Below are positions 8,429 through 16,358 of a stretch of DNA of 64,000 bases, piece after piece (position 1 is the stretch's first letter; each line of letters starts with the position of its first letter). The translations under genes and the position numbers were made by a program. Source of the stretch: Streptomyces sp. HSG2. Its GTDB lineage: Bacteria; Actinomycetota; Actinomycetes; Streptomycetales; Streptomycetaceae. The notes under the pieces were generated by a model. The model had not been told where the DNA came from. It was given only the letters and a program-made list of their open reading frames with translations, and did not search any database. The stretch lies in the NCBI RefSeq assembly GCF_016598575.1, contig NZ_CP066801.1, positions 4,154,001-4,218,000 on the forward strand, read 5' to 3'.

Positions 8429-9373
8429 GTGAGCACGCTTCCCGATATTCGTACCCTGCCCGTACCGGACGGCCTGGAGGGAGAGCGCGTCGACGCCGCG
8501 CTCTCCCGTATGTTCGGCTTCTCCCGGACCAAGGCCGCCGAGCTCGCCGCGGCGGGAAAGGTGGCGGTCGACGGGGCGGTGGTCGGCAAGTCGGAGCGGG
8601 TCCGAGGCGGTGCCTGGCTGGAGGTCGAGATGCCCCGGGCTCCCGAGCCGGTCCGGGTGGTGGCCGAGCCGGTCGAGGGCATGGAGATCGTGCACGACGA
8701 CGAGGACGTCGTCGTGGTCGACAAGCCGGTCGGTGTCGCCGCCCACCCCTCGCCCGGCTGGTCCGGACCCACCGTGATCGGCGGTCTGGCCGCCGCCGGG
8801 TTCCGCGTCTCGACCTCCGGCGCCGCCGAGCGCCAGGGCATCGTGCACCGACTGGACGTGGGGACGTCCGGCCTGATGGCGGTCGCCAAGTCCGAGCGGG
8901 CCTACACCTCCCTCAAGCGTCAGTTCAAGGAGCGCACCGTCGACAAGCGCTACCACACCCTGGTCCAGGGGCATCCCGACCCGACCAGCGGCACCATCGA
9001 CGCGCCCATCGGTCGACACCCGAGCCACGACTACAAGTGGGCGGTGACGGCGGAGGGCAAGCCGTCCGTCACCCACTACGACCTGATCGAGGCCTGCCGT
9101 GCGGCGTCTCTGCTGGACGTGAAGCTGGAGACCGGCCGCACCCATCAGATCCGGGTGCACATGGCGGCCCATCGGCACCCCTGCGTCGGCGACCTGACCT
9201 ACGGCGCCGACCCGACGCTCGCCAAGCGTCTGCGCCTCACCCGCCAGTGGTTGCACGCCGTCCGGCTGGGTTTCGAGCACCCCGGCACCGGCGACCGGGT
9301 GGAGTACGCCAGTGCGTACCCGGAGGATCTCCGGCGAGCGCTGGACCGGGTGCGCGAGGAGACCCACGGCTGA
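8429..9373 (+). CDS. rluD: RluA/RluD-family 23S rRNA pseudouridine synthase
   Basis: 314 aa. Converts uridines to pseudouridine in 23S rRNA (helix 69 for RluD proper). An S4 RNA-binding domain covers about residues 17-80 (ERVDAALSRMFGFSRTKAAE). The RluA-family catalytic motif HRLDVGTSGLMAVAKSE carries the catalytic Asp at about residue 142. Further conserved segments are KRYHTLVQGHP and LETGRTHQIRVHMA. The exact target uridines cannot be read from sequence; RluD is the best family fit, given the S4 domain and the lspA neighbour. Start GTG at 8429. Convergent with the mscS gene downstream. Confidence 0.9.
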   Translation: MSTLPDIRTLPVPDGLEGERVDAALSRMFGFSRTKAAELAAAGKVAVDGAVVGKSERVRGGAWLEVEMPRAPEPVRVVAEPVEGMEIVHDDEDVVVVDKPVGVAAHPSPGWSGPTVIGGLAAAGFRVSTSGAAERQGIVHRLDVGTSGLMAVAKSERAYTSLKRQFKERTVDKRYHTLVQGHPDPTSGTIDAPIGRHPSHDYKWAVTAEGKPSVTHYDLIEACRAASLLDVKLETGRTHQIRVHMAAHRHPCVGDLTYGADPTLAKRLRLTRQWLHAVRLGFEHPGTGDRVEYASAYPEDLRRALDRVREETHG

Positions 9374-9488
9374 CCGGCGGCGCCGGGAGGTCCACCGTCG
9401 CCCCGAGGGCGCGGCTGTCGCGGCGGCCGTCGGTTCGTGGCAGGCCGGGGACAGGGGGCGCGCGCCCTCGAACCGTCCCTCGCGAGCC

Positions 9489-10643
9489 TCAGCGGCCCCC
9501 GGCCTGACGTTCGGGGGAGGGACGTCCGTTCCGTTCGGCCAGGGGTCGGTCGGTCGCCCGGGGGTCCCGAGGGACCGGTGTGTCCGCGTCCTCGGTCGCT
9601 CCCGGCGGCGGGGCCGCCCGCGCGGTGGTGACGCGTGGGAGGGCGTACGGGTGCTCGGCCGTCAGCCAGCGCAGCATCTCCTCGCGCACGTGCACCCGGA
9701 GGGTCCAGATGTCGTCCGCGTCCTTGGCGGTCACCAGTGCTCGGACTTCCATGGTGGTGGGCGTGCTGCCGGTGACGCACAGGCTCTGGTTGCGGCCGTC
9801 CCAGGCGGCGTTCTCGCGCACGATGTCGCGGAGCCGCTCGCGCATCGCGTCGAGCGGTGCCGAGTGGTCCAGCTGCCAGAAGACGGTTCCCGTCATCTGC
9901 GCGCCGCCGCGCGACCAGTTCTCGAACGGCTTCGACGTGAAGTACGACACCGGCATGGTGATGCGGCGCTCGTCCCACGTGCGCACGGTGAGGAAGGTCA
10001 GGGTGATCTCCTCGACGGTCCCCCACTCGCCGTCCACGACCACCGTGTCGCCGATGCGCACCAGGTCGCCGAAGGCGATCGTGAGGCCGGCGAAGAGGTT
10101 GCCGAGGGTGGACTGGGCGGCGACACCTGCGACGATGCCGAGGATGCCGGCGGAGGCGAGCAGCGACGCCCCCGCCGCGCGCATCTCCGGGAAGGTGAGC
10201 AGCATGGCCGCCGCCGCCACCACCCCGACGACGGCGGAGACCACGCGCATGATCAAGGTCACCTGGGTGCGCACCCGCCGGACCCGTGCCGGGTCCCGGG
10301 TGGCGTTGGCCTGGGCGTAGCGGTAGTACGACGTCTCCACGATCGCCGCCGCGATCTGGATGACCAGCCACGCCACGGAGCCGATCAGCACCAGCGTCAG
10401 CGTCCGGCCCACCCCTGTCCGGTGGTCGGGCAGCACGCCCGCCTCGACGTAGGTGGCCCGCAGCAGCGCCGCGCAGAGCGCCAGCTGGTACGGGACGCGG
10501 GCCCGGCGGAGCAGCCCCCACAAGGGGGTCTCCGGGTGGCGTGCGTCTGCCTTGCGCAGGAGCAGGTCGGTGGCCCAGCCGATGATCAGTGTCAGTACGA
10601 CGGAGCCCCCGACCACGGTCAGCGGGCGGAGTACGGTCTCCAT
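9489..10643 (-). CDS. MscS-family mechanosensitive channel
   Basis: 384 aa. Small-conductance mechanosensitive channel homologue, a membrane tension-gated pore that protects against hypo-osmotic shock. N-terminal hydrophobic segments are at about 5-28, 45-65 and 78-100. The MscS pore helix TM3 and beta domain follow: SAGILGIVAGVAAQSTLGNL, then AGLTIAFGDLVRIGDTVVVD and GTVEEITLTFLTVRTWD. The C-terminal tail of about 60 residues is Pro/Arg-rich and probably disordered. The ATG start at 10641-10643 has TAGGTT six nt upstream and also a weak AGGA. Transcribed away from the dienelactone-hydrolase-like gene. Confidence 0.9.
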   Translation of the reverse strand: METVLRPLTVVGGSVVLTLIIGWATDLLLRKADARHPETPLWGLLRRARVPYQLALCAALLRATYVEAGVLPDHRTGVGRTLTLVLIGSVAWLVIQIAAAIVETSYYRYAQANATRDPARVRRVRTQVTLIMRVVSAVVGVVAAAAMLLTFPEMRAAGASLLASAGILGIVAGVAAQSTLGNLFAGLTIAFGDLVRIGDTVVVDGEWGTVEEITLTFLTVRTWDERRITMPVSYFTSKPFENWSRGGAQMTGTVFWQLDHSAPLDAMRERLRDIVRENAAWDGRNQSLCVTGSTPTTMEVRALVTAKDADDIWTLRVHVREEMLRWLTAEHPYALPRVTTARAAPPPGATEDADTPVPRDPRATDRPLAERNGRPSPERQAGGR

Positions 10644-10649
10644 TCCTCG

Positions 10650-10655
10650 AACCTA
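10650..10655 (-). promoter_or_regulatory. -10-like TAGGTT before the MscS gene
   Basis: TAGGTT on the minus strand ends 6 nt before the ATG, placing the predicted transcript start at or next to the start codon. Confidence 0.4.
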
Positions 10656-10736
10656 ACCGGCATCCGCGCTCGCGAACGTGTGACTTCGCGGACATATCCT
10701 CTCGGGGCCCGTGTGCCCGGTGTCGGACCACGCCGG

Positions 10737-10742
10737 CACGAT
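10737..10742 (+). promoter_or_regulatory. -10-like CACGAT before the hydrolase gene
   Basis: CACGAT ends 6 nt before the ATG at 10749. The same hexamer and spacing recur before the genes at 23736 and 37019. Leaderless mRNA is likely. Confidence 0.4.
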
Positions 10743-10748
10743 GGCCCG

Positions 10749-11399
10749 ATGGACATCATCCTCTTTCACTCGATCCTCGGCGCGCGACCGGCGGTACGGC
10801 GGGCCGCGGACCTGCTGCGTGACGCCGGTCACCGGGTGTGGACCCCGGATCTCTTCGACGGCCGCGTGTTCGACTCGATGGAGACCGCGCGCGCCTACCA
10901 GGAAGAGGTGGGTCGGGAGGAACTGCTCGGACGGGCCGTGCGCGCAGCCGCGCCGCATTCGGACCGGGGCGTGGTCTACGCCGGTTTCTCGCTCGGCGCC
11001 GCGGTGGCGCAGACCCTCGCCCTCGGTGACCGTCGGGCCCGTGGCCTGCTGCTTCTGCACGGCACGTCGGACATCGCGCCCGACGTCGAGGTCGACGCGC
11101 TTCCGGTGCAGCTGCACGTGGCCGGGCCCGATGTCTTCGAGCCGGACGACTGGCTGAGCGCCTGGTATCTGGGGATGGTCCGGGCCGGCGCCGAGGTGGA
11201 GGTGTTCCGCTACCCGGGCGCCGGCCACCTGTACACCGACCCCGACCTGCCGGACCACGACGCCGAGGCCGCCGGGGCCACCTGGCGGGTGGCCCTCGGC
11301 TTCCTCGATTCCCTGGCCGATCCGGCGACCGGGACGGACGCGCCGTCGGTGCCGGTGTCGGAGCCGACGTCGGGGGAGGCGCGTCAGACCGGCGAGTAG
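10749..11399 (+). CDS. Dienelactone hydrolase-family alpha/beta hydrolase
   Basis: 216 aa. Alpha/beta hydrolase of the dienelactone hydrolase family. The nucleophile elbow is GFSLGAAVAQ, so the nucleophile is Ser where classical dienelactone hydrolase has Cys. Other catalytic-region motifs are DLFDGRVFDS at the start and PGAGHLYTDPDLPD, with the catalytic His, near the C-terminus. Substrate unknown; the Ser and the lack of catabolic neighbours argue against a true dienelactone pathway role. The ATG at 10749 is chosen because MDIILFHSILGARPAV is the natural N-terminus and no SD-bearing alternative exists. Its last 16 nt overlap the convergent phoD 3' end. Confidence 0.85.
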   Translation: MDIILFHSILGARPAVRRAADLLRDAGHRVWTPDLFDGRVFDSMETARAYQEEVGREELLGRAVRAAAPHSDRGVVYAGFSLGAAVAQTLALGDRRARGLLLLHGTSDIAPDVEVDALPVQLHVAGPDVFEPDDWLSAWYLGMVRAGAEVEVFRYPGAGHLYTDPDLPDHDAEAAGATWRVALGFLDSLADPATGTDAPSVPVSEPTSGEARQTGE

Positions 11400-13045
11400 G
11401 CGCGCTCGACCTCCTGGGTGCCGCTGCGCGTGCGGTAGGAGCGTGTCCAGGAGGACGAGGCGTCCGGGTCGGTCTTGTCGGACACCACGTAGTAGTCCAT
11501 CTGCGCGCGCTCGGGGGTCACGTCCAGGACTCCGTACCCGTGTCGATCGGTGTCGACCCAGTGGACGTGCCGGTTGGCGGCGCGGATGATCGGTGAGGCG
11601 ATCCCGGAGACGAGCCCCTCGCGGACCTTGACCATGTCGTCGAGGTTGTCGGAGGTCACGGAGGCGACGACGAACTCCGTCGCGGCCGAGCCGGAGTGCG
11701 GATAGGTTCCCGCCGTGTGCGGCACGTCGTTGGCCCACGCCATGTGGATGTCCCCGGTGAGGAAGACGGTGTTGCGGACGGCGTGTGTCCGGATGTGTTC
11801 CAGCAGCTCGCGGCGGTCGTCGGTGTAGCCGTCCCACTGGTCGGTGCTGAGCGCGATGCCCTCCCGGGGCAGACCGAGCAGCTCGGTGAGGGGCTTGAGC
11901 AGCTCGGCGGGGAGGGCACCGACGGCGAAGGGCGAGATCATCACCGAGTTGCCGACCAACCGCCAGGTGGTGTCGGACGAGGCCAGCCCCGATTTCAGCC
12001 AGTCCAGTTGGGCGCGGCCGGTCAGGGTTCGTTCGGGATCATCCACCTCGGCGTCGCCGACGCCGACCTGTTGGGAGCGGTAGGTCCGCAGGTCCAACAG
12101 GGACAGGTCGGCGAGCTTGCCGAAGCGCAGGCGGCGGTAGGTGGTGCCGGCGATGGCCGGCCGGACGGGCATCCACTCGAAGTAGGCCCGCTTGGCCGCG
12201 CTCTGGCGATCCGACCAGGTTCCCTCGATGCCCTCGGTGTGGTTCTCCGCGCCGTCGGACCAGGCGTCGTTGGCCAGTTCGTGGTCGTCCCAGATGGCGA
12301 TGACGGGTGCCGCCGCGTGCAGCGCCCGCAGGTCGGGATCGGTCTTGTAGTGCGCGTGCCGCACGCGGTAGTCGGCGAGGGTGACGATCTCGTGGGCGGG
12401 CGCGGTGGACCGCACGGCGCCGCCGCGGGTCCCGTACTCGCCGGTCGGGTACTCGTAGAGGTAGTCGCCGAGGTGGAGCCAGGCGTCGAGGTCGCCTCGG
12501 TCGGCCAGGTGGCGGTAGGCGGAGAAGTGGCCCGCCTCCCAGTTGGAGCAGGAGACCACGCCGAACCGCAGGGCCGACACGTCGGCGTCGGTCGCCGGAG
12601 CCGTGCGGGTGCGGCCGACGGGGGAGTCGACGCCCCCGGCGGAGAAGCGGAAGTAGTAGTCCGTGGCGGCGCTCAGTCCGCGCACGTCCGCCTTGACGGT
12701 GTGGTCGGTCGCGGCCGTCGCCGAGACCGAACCGCGCGCCACGATCCGGGTGAAGGCCCGGTCGGTCGCGACGAACCAGTCGACGTCGGTGTCGGGGCCC
12801 GCTCCGGAGCCCGGTATCGCCTCGGGTGTCGGGGTCACCCTGGTCCACAGCAGGACGCCGTCGGACAGCGGGTCGCCGGAGGCCACGCCGTGCAGGAAGG
12901 CCGGGCCCGATTCGGCGGCGGCGGCGGACGCGGCACCGGCCAGCGGGGCGGCCAACACGGCGCTTGCGGCGGCGGCCTTGACGACCGTGCGTCGGGTGGG
13001 CGCGAGGGAGGGGGAACTGTCGGAGGATCTATATCGATTGATCAC
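11384..13045 (-). CDS. phoD: Secreted alkaline phosphatase D
   Basis: 553 aa. PhoD-family phosphodiesterase/phosphomonoesterase, Ca/Fe-dependent, exported by Tat. The N-terminal signal has the twin-arginine motif TRRTVVKAAAAS and a hydrophobic Ala-rich core ending near AAAAESG. The PhoD N-terminal domain (GVASGDPLSDGVLLWTRV) precedes the metallophosphatase core: VVSCSNWEAGHFSAYRHLA (metal-binding Cys), WLHLGDYLYEYPTGEYG, IWDDHELANDAW and FLTGDIHMAWAND. The start is GTG at 13043-13045 with no SD. A -10-like CATGAT and phased GATCA motifs sit directly upstream; no GTTCACC-type PHO box is visible there. The preceding gene ends in a strong terminator, so phoD has its own promoter. Confidence 0.93.
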   Translation of the reverse strand: MINRYRSSDSSPSLAPTRRTVVKAAAASAVLAAPLAGAASAAAAESGPAFLHGVASGDPLSDGVLLWTRVTPTPEAIPGSGAGPDTDVDWFVATDRAFTRIVARGSVSATAATDHTVKADVRGLSAATDYYFRFSAGGVDSPVGRTRTAPATDADVSALRFGVVSCSNWEAGHFSAYRHLADRGDLDAWLHLGDYLYEYPTGEYGTRGGAVRSTAPAHEIVTLADYRVRHAHYKTDPDLRALHAAAPVIAIWDDHELANDAWSDGAENHTEGIEGTWSDRQSAAKRAYFEWMPVRPAIAGTTYRRLRFGKLADLSLLDLRTYRSQQVGVGDAEVDDPERTLTGRAQLDWLKSGLASSDTTWRLVGNSVMISPFAVGALPAELLKPLTELLGLPREGIALSTDQWDGYTDDRRELLEHIRTHAVRNTVFLTGDIHMAWANDVPHTAGTYPHSGSAATEFVVASVTSDNLDDMVKVREGLVSGIASPIIRAANRHVHWVDTDRHGYGVLDVTPERAQMDYYVVSDKTDPDASSSWTRSYRTRSGTQEVERAYSPV

Positions 13046-13070
13046 GGACGATCATGCTACTGATCAGTAG
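13040..13070. promoter_or_regulatory. Phased GATCA motifs and 14-bp palindrome at the phoD start
   Basis: GATCA occurs at 13040, 13050 and 13062, spaced 10 and 12 bp. The last lies in the perfect 14-bp palindrome CTACTGATCAGTAG (13057-13070). A -10-like CATGAT (minus strand, 13051-13056) ends 5 nt before the GTG of phoD. Candidate operator; the regulator is unknown. Confidence 0.4.
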
Positions 13071-13073
13071 TGA

Positions 13074-13114
13074 CCGAGAGGGGGCGAAATCGTGAAAGCT
13101 TCGCCCCCTCTCGG
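13074..13114. terminator. Strong hairpin terminator after the DsbA-like gene
   Basis: Perfect 15-bp inverted repeat: arm 13074-13088 (CCGAGAGGGGGCGAA), 11-nt loop, arm 13100-13114. It separates the upstream minus-strand DsbA-like gene from phoD. Confidence 0.85.
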
Positions 13115-13179
13115 GTCGCTCCTCGTCCCGGAGTCCCGGACCACGCGGTCGACACCGACGCGCCGGCGACCCGGCGGTG

Positions 13180-13980
13180 TCACTCGGTGACGCCGGCCTC
13201 CTTCAACGCGGCCTCCCAGTCGGCCGCGGTGGCGGGGTTCTGGACGACCTTGTCGTTGATCTTGACGGTGGGCGTCGAGTTGACGTCCTCCGTGTCCTGG
13301 AACGACTCGCTCATCCGCATGGCCCAGGCGTCGTAGGTGCCCTTCTCGACGTCCGCCTGGAAGTCCTTGTCGCCCTTCAGGGCCTCCACCGAGTCGGCGA
13401 CCTCGATCAGGTACGCGTCGTCGGCGAACTGGTCGGTCCCCTCGGAGGGGTGGTGCTCGGCGGAGAACAGGGCTTCCTTGTAGTCGAGGAACGCCTCGGG
13501 GCTGACGTTGAGCGCGGCGCCCATGGCGCTCAGCGCGTTCTTGGACCCCTCGCCGCCGGCGTTGTCGTCGATGAAGGTGCCGACGGTGAAGGCCAGCTTG
13601 TAACTGCCGTCCTCCATGCCCTTGTTGATGCTCTCGCCCATGGCCTGTTCGAAGGAGGCGCAGGCCGGGCAACGGGGGTCCTCGTAGACGCGCACGACGT
13701 TGTCGGAGTCCGAGTCTCCGATGAGGATCGTGGTGCCGTCCTTGCCCGAGGTGTTGGCCGGGGCCACCACCTCGGCCTGCGCCGCCTCTTCCCAGCCCGT
13801 CGGCTTGGACGCCTGGGACACGCCGTAGCCGATGCCGCCGGCCAGGGCGAGGGCCGCGACGACGGAACCGGCGACGATCAGGCGACGCTTGGTCCGGTCG
13901 CGCTTGGCCTGCCGCTCGCGCTCCTGGCGCAGCCGCTCGCGGGCCGCCGTCTTCGCGGCCTGACTGTTCCGCTTGCTCAT
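13180..13980 (-). CDS. Membrane-anchored DsbA-family thiol-disulfide protein
   Basis: 266 aa. The N-terminus is strongly basic (MSKRNSQAAKTAARERLRQE), followed by one membrane segment at about residues 40-62 (RRLIVAGSVVAALALAGGIG) and an extracytoplasmic thioredoxin/DsbA-like domain. The active site is CPAC in VYEDPRCPACASFEQAM. A conserved SNVNSTPTVKIND-like segment (here EDVNSTPTVKINDKVV) carries the cis-Pro loop. Likely role: disulfide formation or isomerisation in secreted proteins. The ATG at 13980 is chosen for its RBS (GGGAGA) and the conserved MSKRNSQAAK start. Paralogue of the gene at 40980. A membrane protein gene lies 76 nt upstream on the same strand. Confidence 0.9.
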   Translation of the reverse strand: MSKRNSQAAKTAARERLRQERERQAKRDRTKRRLIVAGSVVAALALAGGIGYGVSQASKPTGWEEAAQAEVVAPANTSGKDGTTILIGDSDSDNVVRVYEDPRCPACASFEQAMGESINKGMEDGSYKLAFTVGTFIDDNAGGEGSKNALSAMGAALNVSPEAFLDYKEALFSAEHHPSEGTDQFADDAYLIEVADSVEALKGDKDFQADVEKGTYDAWAMRMSESFQDTEDVNSTPTVKINDKVVQNPATAADWEAALKEAGVTE

Positions 13981-14056
13981 GATGGGGTTCTCCCTGGGGA
14001 CGCGCACACCGAGGTGTGCGGAGGTTCGCTGCGTGGGGTGTCGTGCTCGGCGCCGG

Positions 14057-14770
14057 TCACCCGAAGGCGACCGCGTGGGCCGGGCACGGTGGGCCGCGCA
14101 GCCCCAGGGCGTGGACCAGCAGTCGATCGCGGGCCGCCGCGGCGCGCCGGGTGGGTCGCCCGGAGAGGCGGGGCGCCGGAGTGGGGGCCGCGGAGAGCGA
14201 GGTGACGGCGAGCAGCAGCGGGCGGAACGTCGTCGCCGCGACCGCGCCCACCGTCCGGGCCAGCGCTCGCTCTCCTCGGCTCAGCCAGGCGGCGGCGAGC
14301 AGCCCGACGGCGACGTGGACGGCCAGCAACAGCCAGGCCGTCCCCGGGTGGGCCTCGGCGAGCAGGGTCGCCAGGTGGTCGGCCTCCGCTTCGGTGACTC
14401 GGGTGAGCGGCGCGGCGACGCCCGCGTGCACCGACGCCCCGTCGCCGCAGAGCACGTCGAAGCCGACGGTTCGCAGCGGACCGGCGACCGGCCCGCCCAC
14501 CGGTCCGTAGCAGAGGTGTTGGCCGGTGGTGAAGACGGTGTCCGCCGCGAGTTCCAGCGGGACCAGGAGCAGGGCGATGCGACGGAAGGAGCGCTCCCGT
14601 CCCGCCAGGACGTACGCGGTCGCGAAGACGGCCCCCGCCACCGGGGCCACCGTGGTGACCGGCAGCGGGACCCCGGAAAGCAGCACGTGCGACGCGGCGG
14701 CGAGCATCACGACGAGTGCCGTGAAGTACGCCGCGCGGACGGCTCTGAGCGGGATCCCGGATATCTTCAT
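14057..14770 (-). CDS. Multi-pass membrane protein of unknown function
   Basis: 237 aa; family not recognised. It has about five hydrophobic segments, among them ALVVMLAAASHVLLSG, VAPVAGAVFATAYVLAG, RRIALLLVPLELAADTVF, WLLLAVHVAVGLLAAAWL and a last one around VGAVAATTFRPLLLAV, then an Arg/Pro-rich tail. A loop contains GQHLCYGPVGGPVAGP with one Cys and later another in FDVLCGDG, which face the same side. The start at 14770 (MKISGIPLRAV) is preferred to an ATG seven codons upstream. It precedes the DsbA-like gene on the same strand, so the Cys-bearing loop could be a partner or substrate; this is only inference from adjacency. Confidence 0.7.
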   Translation of the reverse strand: MKISGIPLRAVRAAYFTALVVMLAAASHVLLSGVPLPVTTVAPVAGAVFATAYVLAGRERSFRRIALLLVPLELAADTVFTTGQHLCYGPVGGPVAGPLRTVGFDVLCGDGASVHAGVAAPLTRVTEAEADHLATLLAEAHPGTAWLLLAVHVAVGLLAAAWLSRGERALARTVGAVAATTFRPLLLAVTSLSAAPTPAPRLSGRPTRRAAAARDRLLVHALGLRGPPCPAHAVAFG

Positions 14771-14837
14771 ACCGAGGACAGAGTGTGGCACGGAGGTCGG
14801 TAAAGGAACCCTAAAGTGTCCTGTGGGGTGGCCGATG

Positions 14838-16154
14838 TTACAGACCCGGAATCATCCCCCTGCGGAGCAGGTCGACGAAGATCCGGTGGTCCTCCAGGGC
14901 GCGCTCCGCGGAGGCGCGCGCGTGGTCGACGAGCAGAGGCGCGAAACCGTCCTCGTCGGCGGCGATCGCCGCGTCGATGGCCCGTCCGGTGGGGAAGGGA
15001 ACCACCGAGCCGTCGGCCGGGACGGCCGACGCCGCGTGCGTCGTCGCCGTGACACGGCCCAGGTCCGCGGCGACATCGGCGACCTCCGAGGGTTCCACGA
15101 CCGGGTCCCAGTCCAGGCTCACCGCGTACGGCGACACCTCGCCGACCAGCCGCCCCTCGCCGTCCAGCTCCGTCCAGCCGAGCCAGGGGTCGGCGTACGG
15201 CGTCAGGGCACGCCGGGCCACCACCGCGCGGTGTCCCTCGTGCGTGAAGTGGGCGTCGAGGGCGGCCTCGGCCAGGTGGCGCGCCACCGCGGGCGGCCCG
15301 ATCCTCCTGATCCGCACCACCACGTCGTGCTCCAGGGCGTCGCTGCCACCTTCCACCAGGAGGTGGTGGGTCGACGGCTCGTCCTCGGCGGAATGGCGTC
15401 GCCCGACGACGTCCTTGACACGGTAGGCGTCCGGGCGGGAAAGAGAGGTGTCGGGGAGCGTCTCGAGGTATCCGTCGAACGCGGCCAGCACCTTGTACCG
15501 GGTGGCCGCGTCCAGTTCCACGGTGTCGTCGCACGAGCGGAAGCGACGCTCGGCGCCGCGGACCTCCGTGAGCGAGTCCAACAGCGTGGAGCGGGTGCGG
15601 GAACGGGCCGAGAGCAGCGTGTCCAGCAGGGGGCCGCGGGCGGTCTCCATCGTCGGAGCCGCCGTCTCGTGGCCCTCGGCGCCGGTGGCCAGAGCGTGCA
15701 CGCGCTCGCGGTAGGCGTGTGCGTAGCCGCGCACCGCGTCGGCGATCCGCGCGTCGCTGAGCGCCCGCGCGTGTCCGAGCAGGGCGAGGGAGGCGACGAA
15801 GCGCTTCAGGTCCCAGGTGAACGGCCCCACGTACGCGTCGTCCAGGCCGGTGGCCTGGAAGACGAGCCGGCCGGTCCCGTCGAGACGGGCGCCGAAGTTT
15901 CCGGTGTGCAGGTCGCCGTGGATCCATACACGGGAGGTCCGTTCGTCCAGGTAGCGACCGCCTTCCGGGTCGGCGGCCAGATCGTGCGAGGAGAGGCACG
16001 CCGAGCCGCGGTGGAAGGCGAGGGGCGACGCGGCCATCGCTCGGAACCTGGCGCTGACCGCCGCCCGCCCGGCGGGGAGCCCGCCGAAGGCGGTGGCGAA
16101 GACGGCGAGGATCTCCTCGCCGCGCCGCTCGTCGCGGAACTCGGGGACAGGCAT
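14838..16154 (-). CDS. DUF2252 protein (kinase-like fold)
   Basis: 438 aa. Matches the DUF2252 family: FHRGSACLSSHDLA-type N-terminal segment, WIHGDLHTGNFGARLD, then ATGLDDAYVGPFTWDLKRF and a C-terminal RVKDVVGRRHS and YADPWLGWTELDGE. The HGDLHTGN and LDD...WDL motifs resemble the catalytic and metal-binding loops of aminoglycoside phosphotransferase-type kinases, so a phosphotransferase activity is plausible; the substrate is unknown. The start at 16154 gives MPVPEFRDERRGEEIL with AGGAGGC nine nt upstream. The same frame stays open far into the dnaE antisense strand, but that is not coding. Divergent from dnaE. Confidence 0.85.
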   Translation of the reverse strand: MPVPEFRDERRGEEILAVFATAFGGLPAGRAAVSARFRAMAASPLAFHRGSACLSSHDLAADPEGGRYLDERTSRVWIHGDLHTGNFGARLDGTGRLVFQATGLDDAYVGPFTWDLKRFVASLALLGHARALSDARIADAVRGYAHAYRERVHALATGAEGHETAAPTMETARGPLLDTLLSARSRTRSTLLDSLTEVRGAERRFRSCDDTVELDAATRYKVLAAFDGYLETLPDTSLSRPDAYRVKDVVGRRHSAEDEPSTHHLLVEGGSDALEHDVVVRIRRIGPPAVARHLAEAALDAHFTHEGHRAVVARRALTPYADPWLGWTELDGEGRLVGEVSPYAVSLDWDPVVEPSEVADVAADLGRVTATTHAASAVPADGSVVPFPTGRAIDAAIAADEDGFAPLLVDHARASAERALEDHRIFVDLLRRGMIPGL

Positions 16155-16358
16155 CGCGGGGTGCCTCCTGGAGGTGTGACGGTGGTGATCGAGGGTCCTC
16201 GACCGGGCAACGTGCGGCGGCCCGCGGTCGTGCCCGTGACCCTGGCAGTAGGTACGCGTCCGAGCCCGCCGAGTGTCACCGCGGCGGCATAGACTTCGGG
16301 ACCGTCCCCCCCGGACCGAGCACCGACCGTCGCGCGTACTTTCCCCTGGAGGCCGAGC

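Noticed and set aside
13046..13073. PHO boxes (GTTCACC direct repeats) upstream of phoD
   Set aside because: No such repeats in this stretch or in the short sequence before the terminator.
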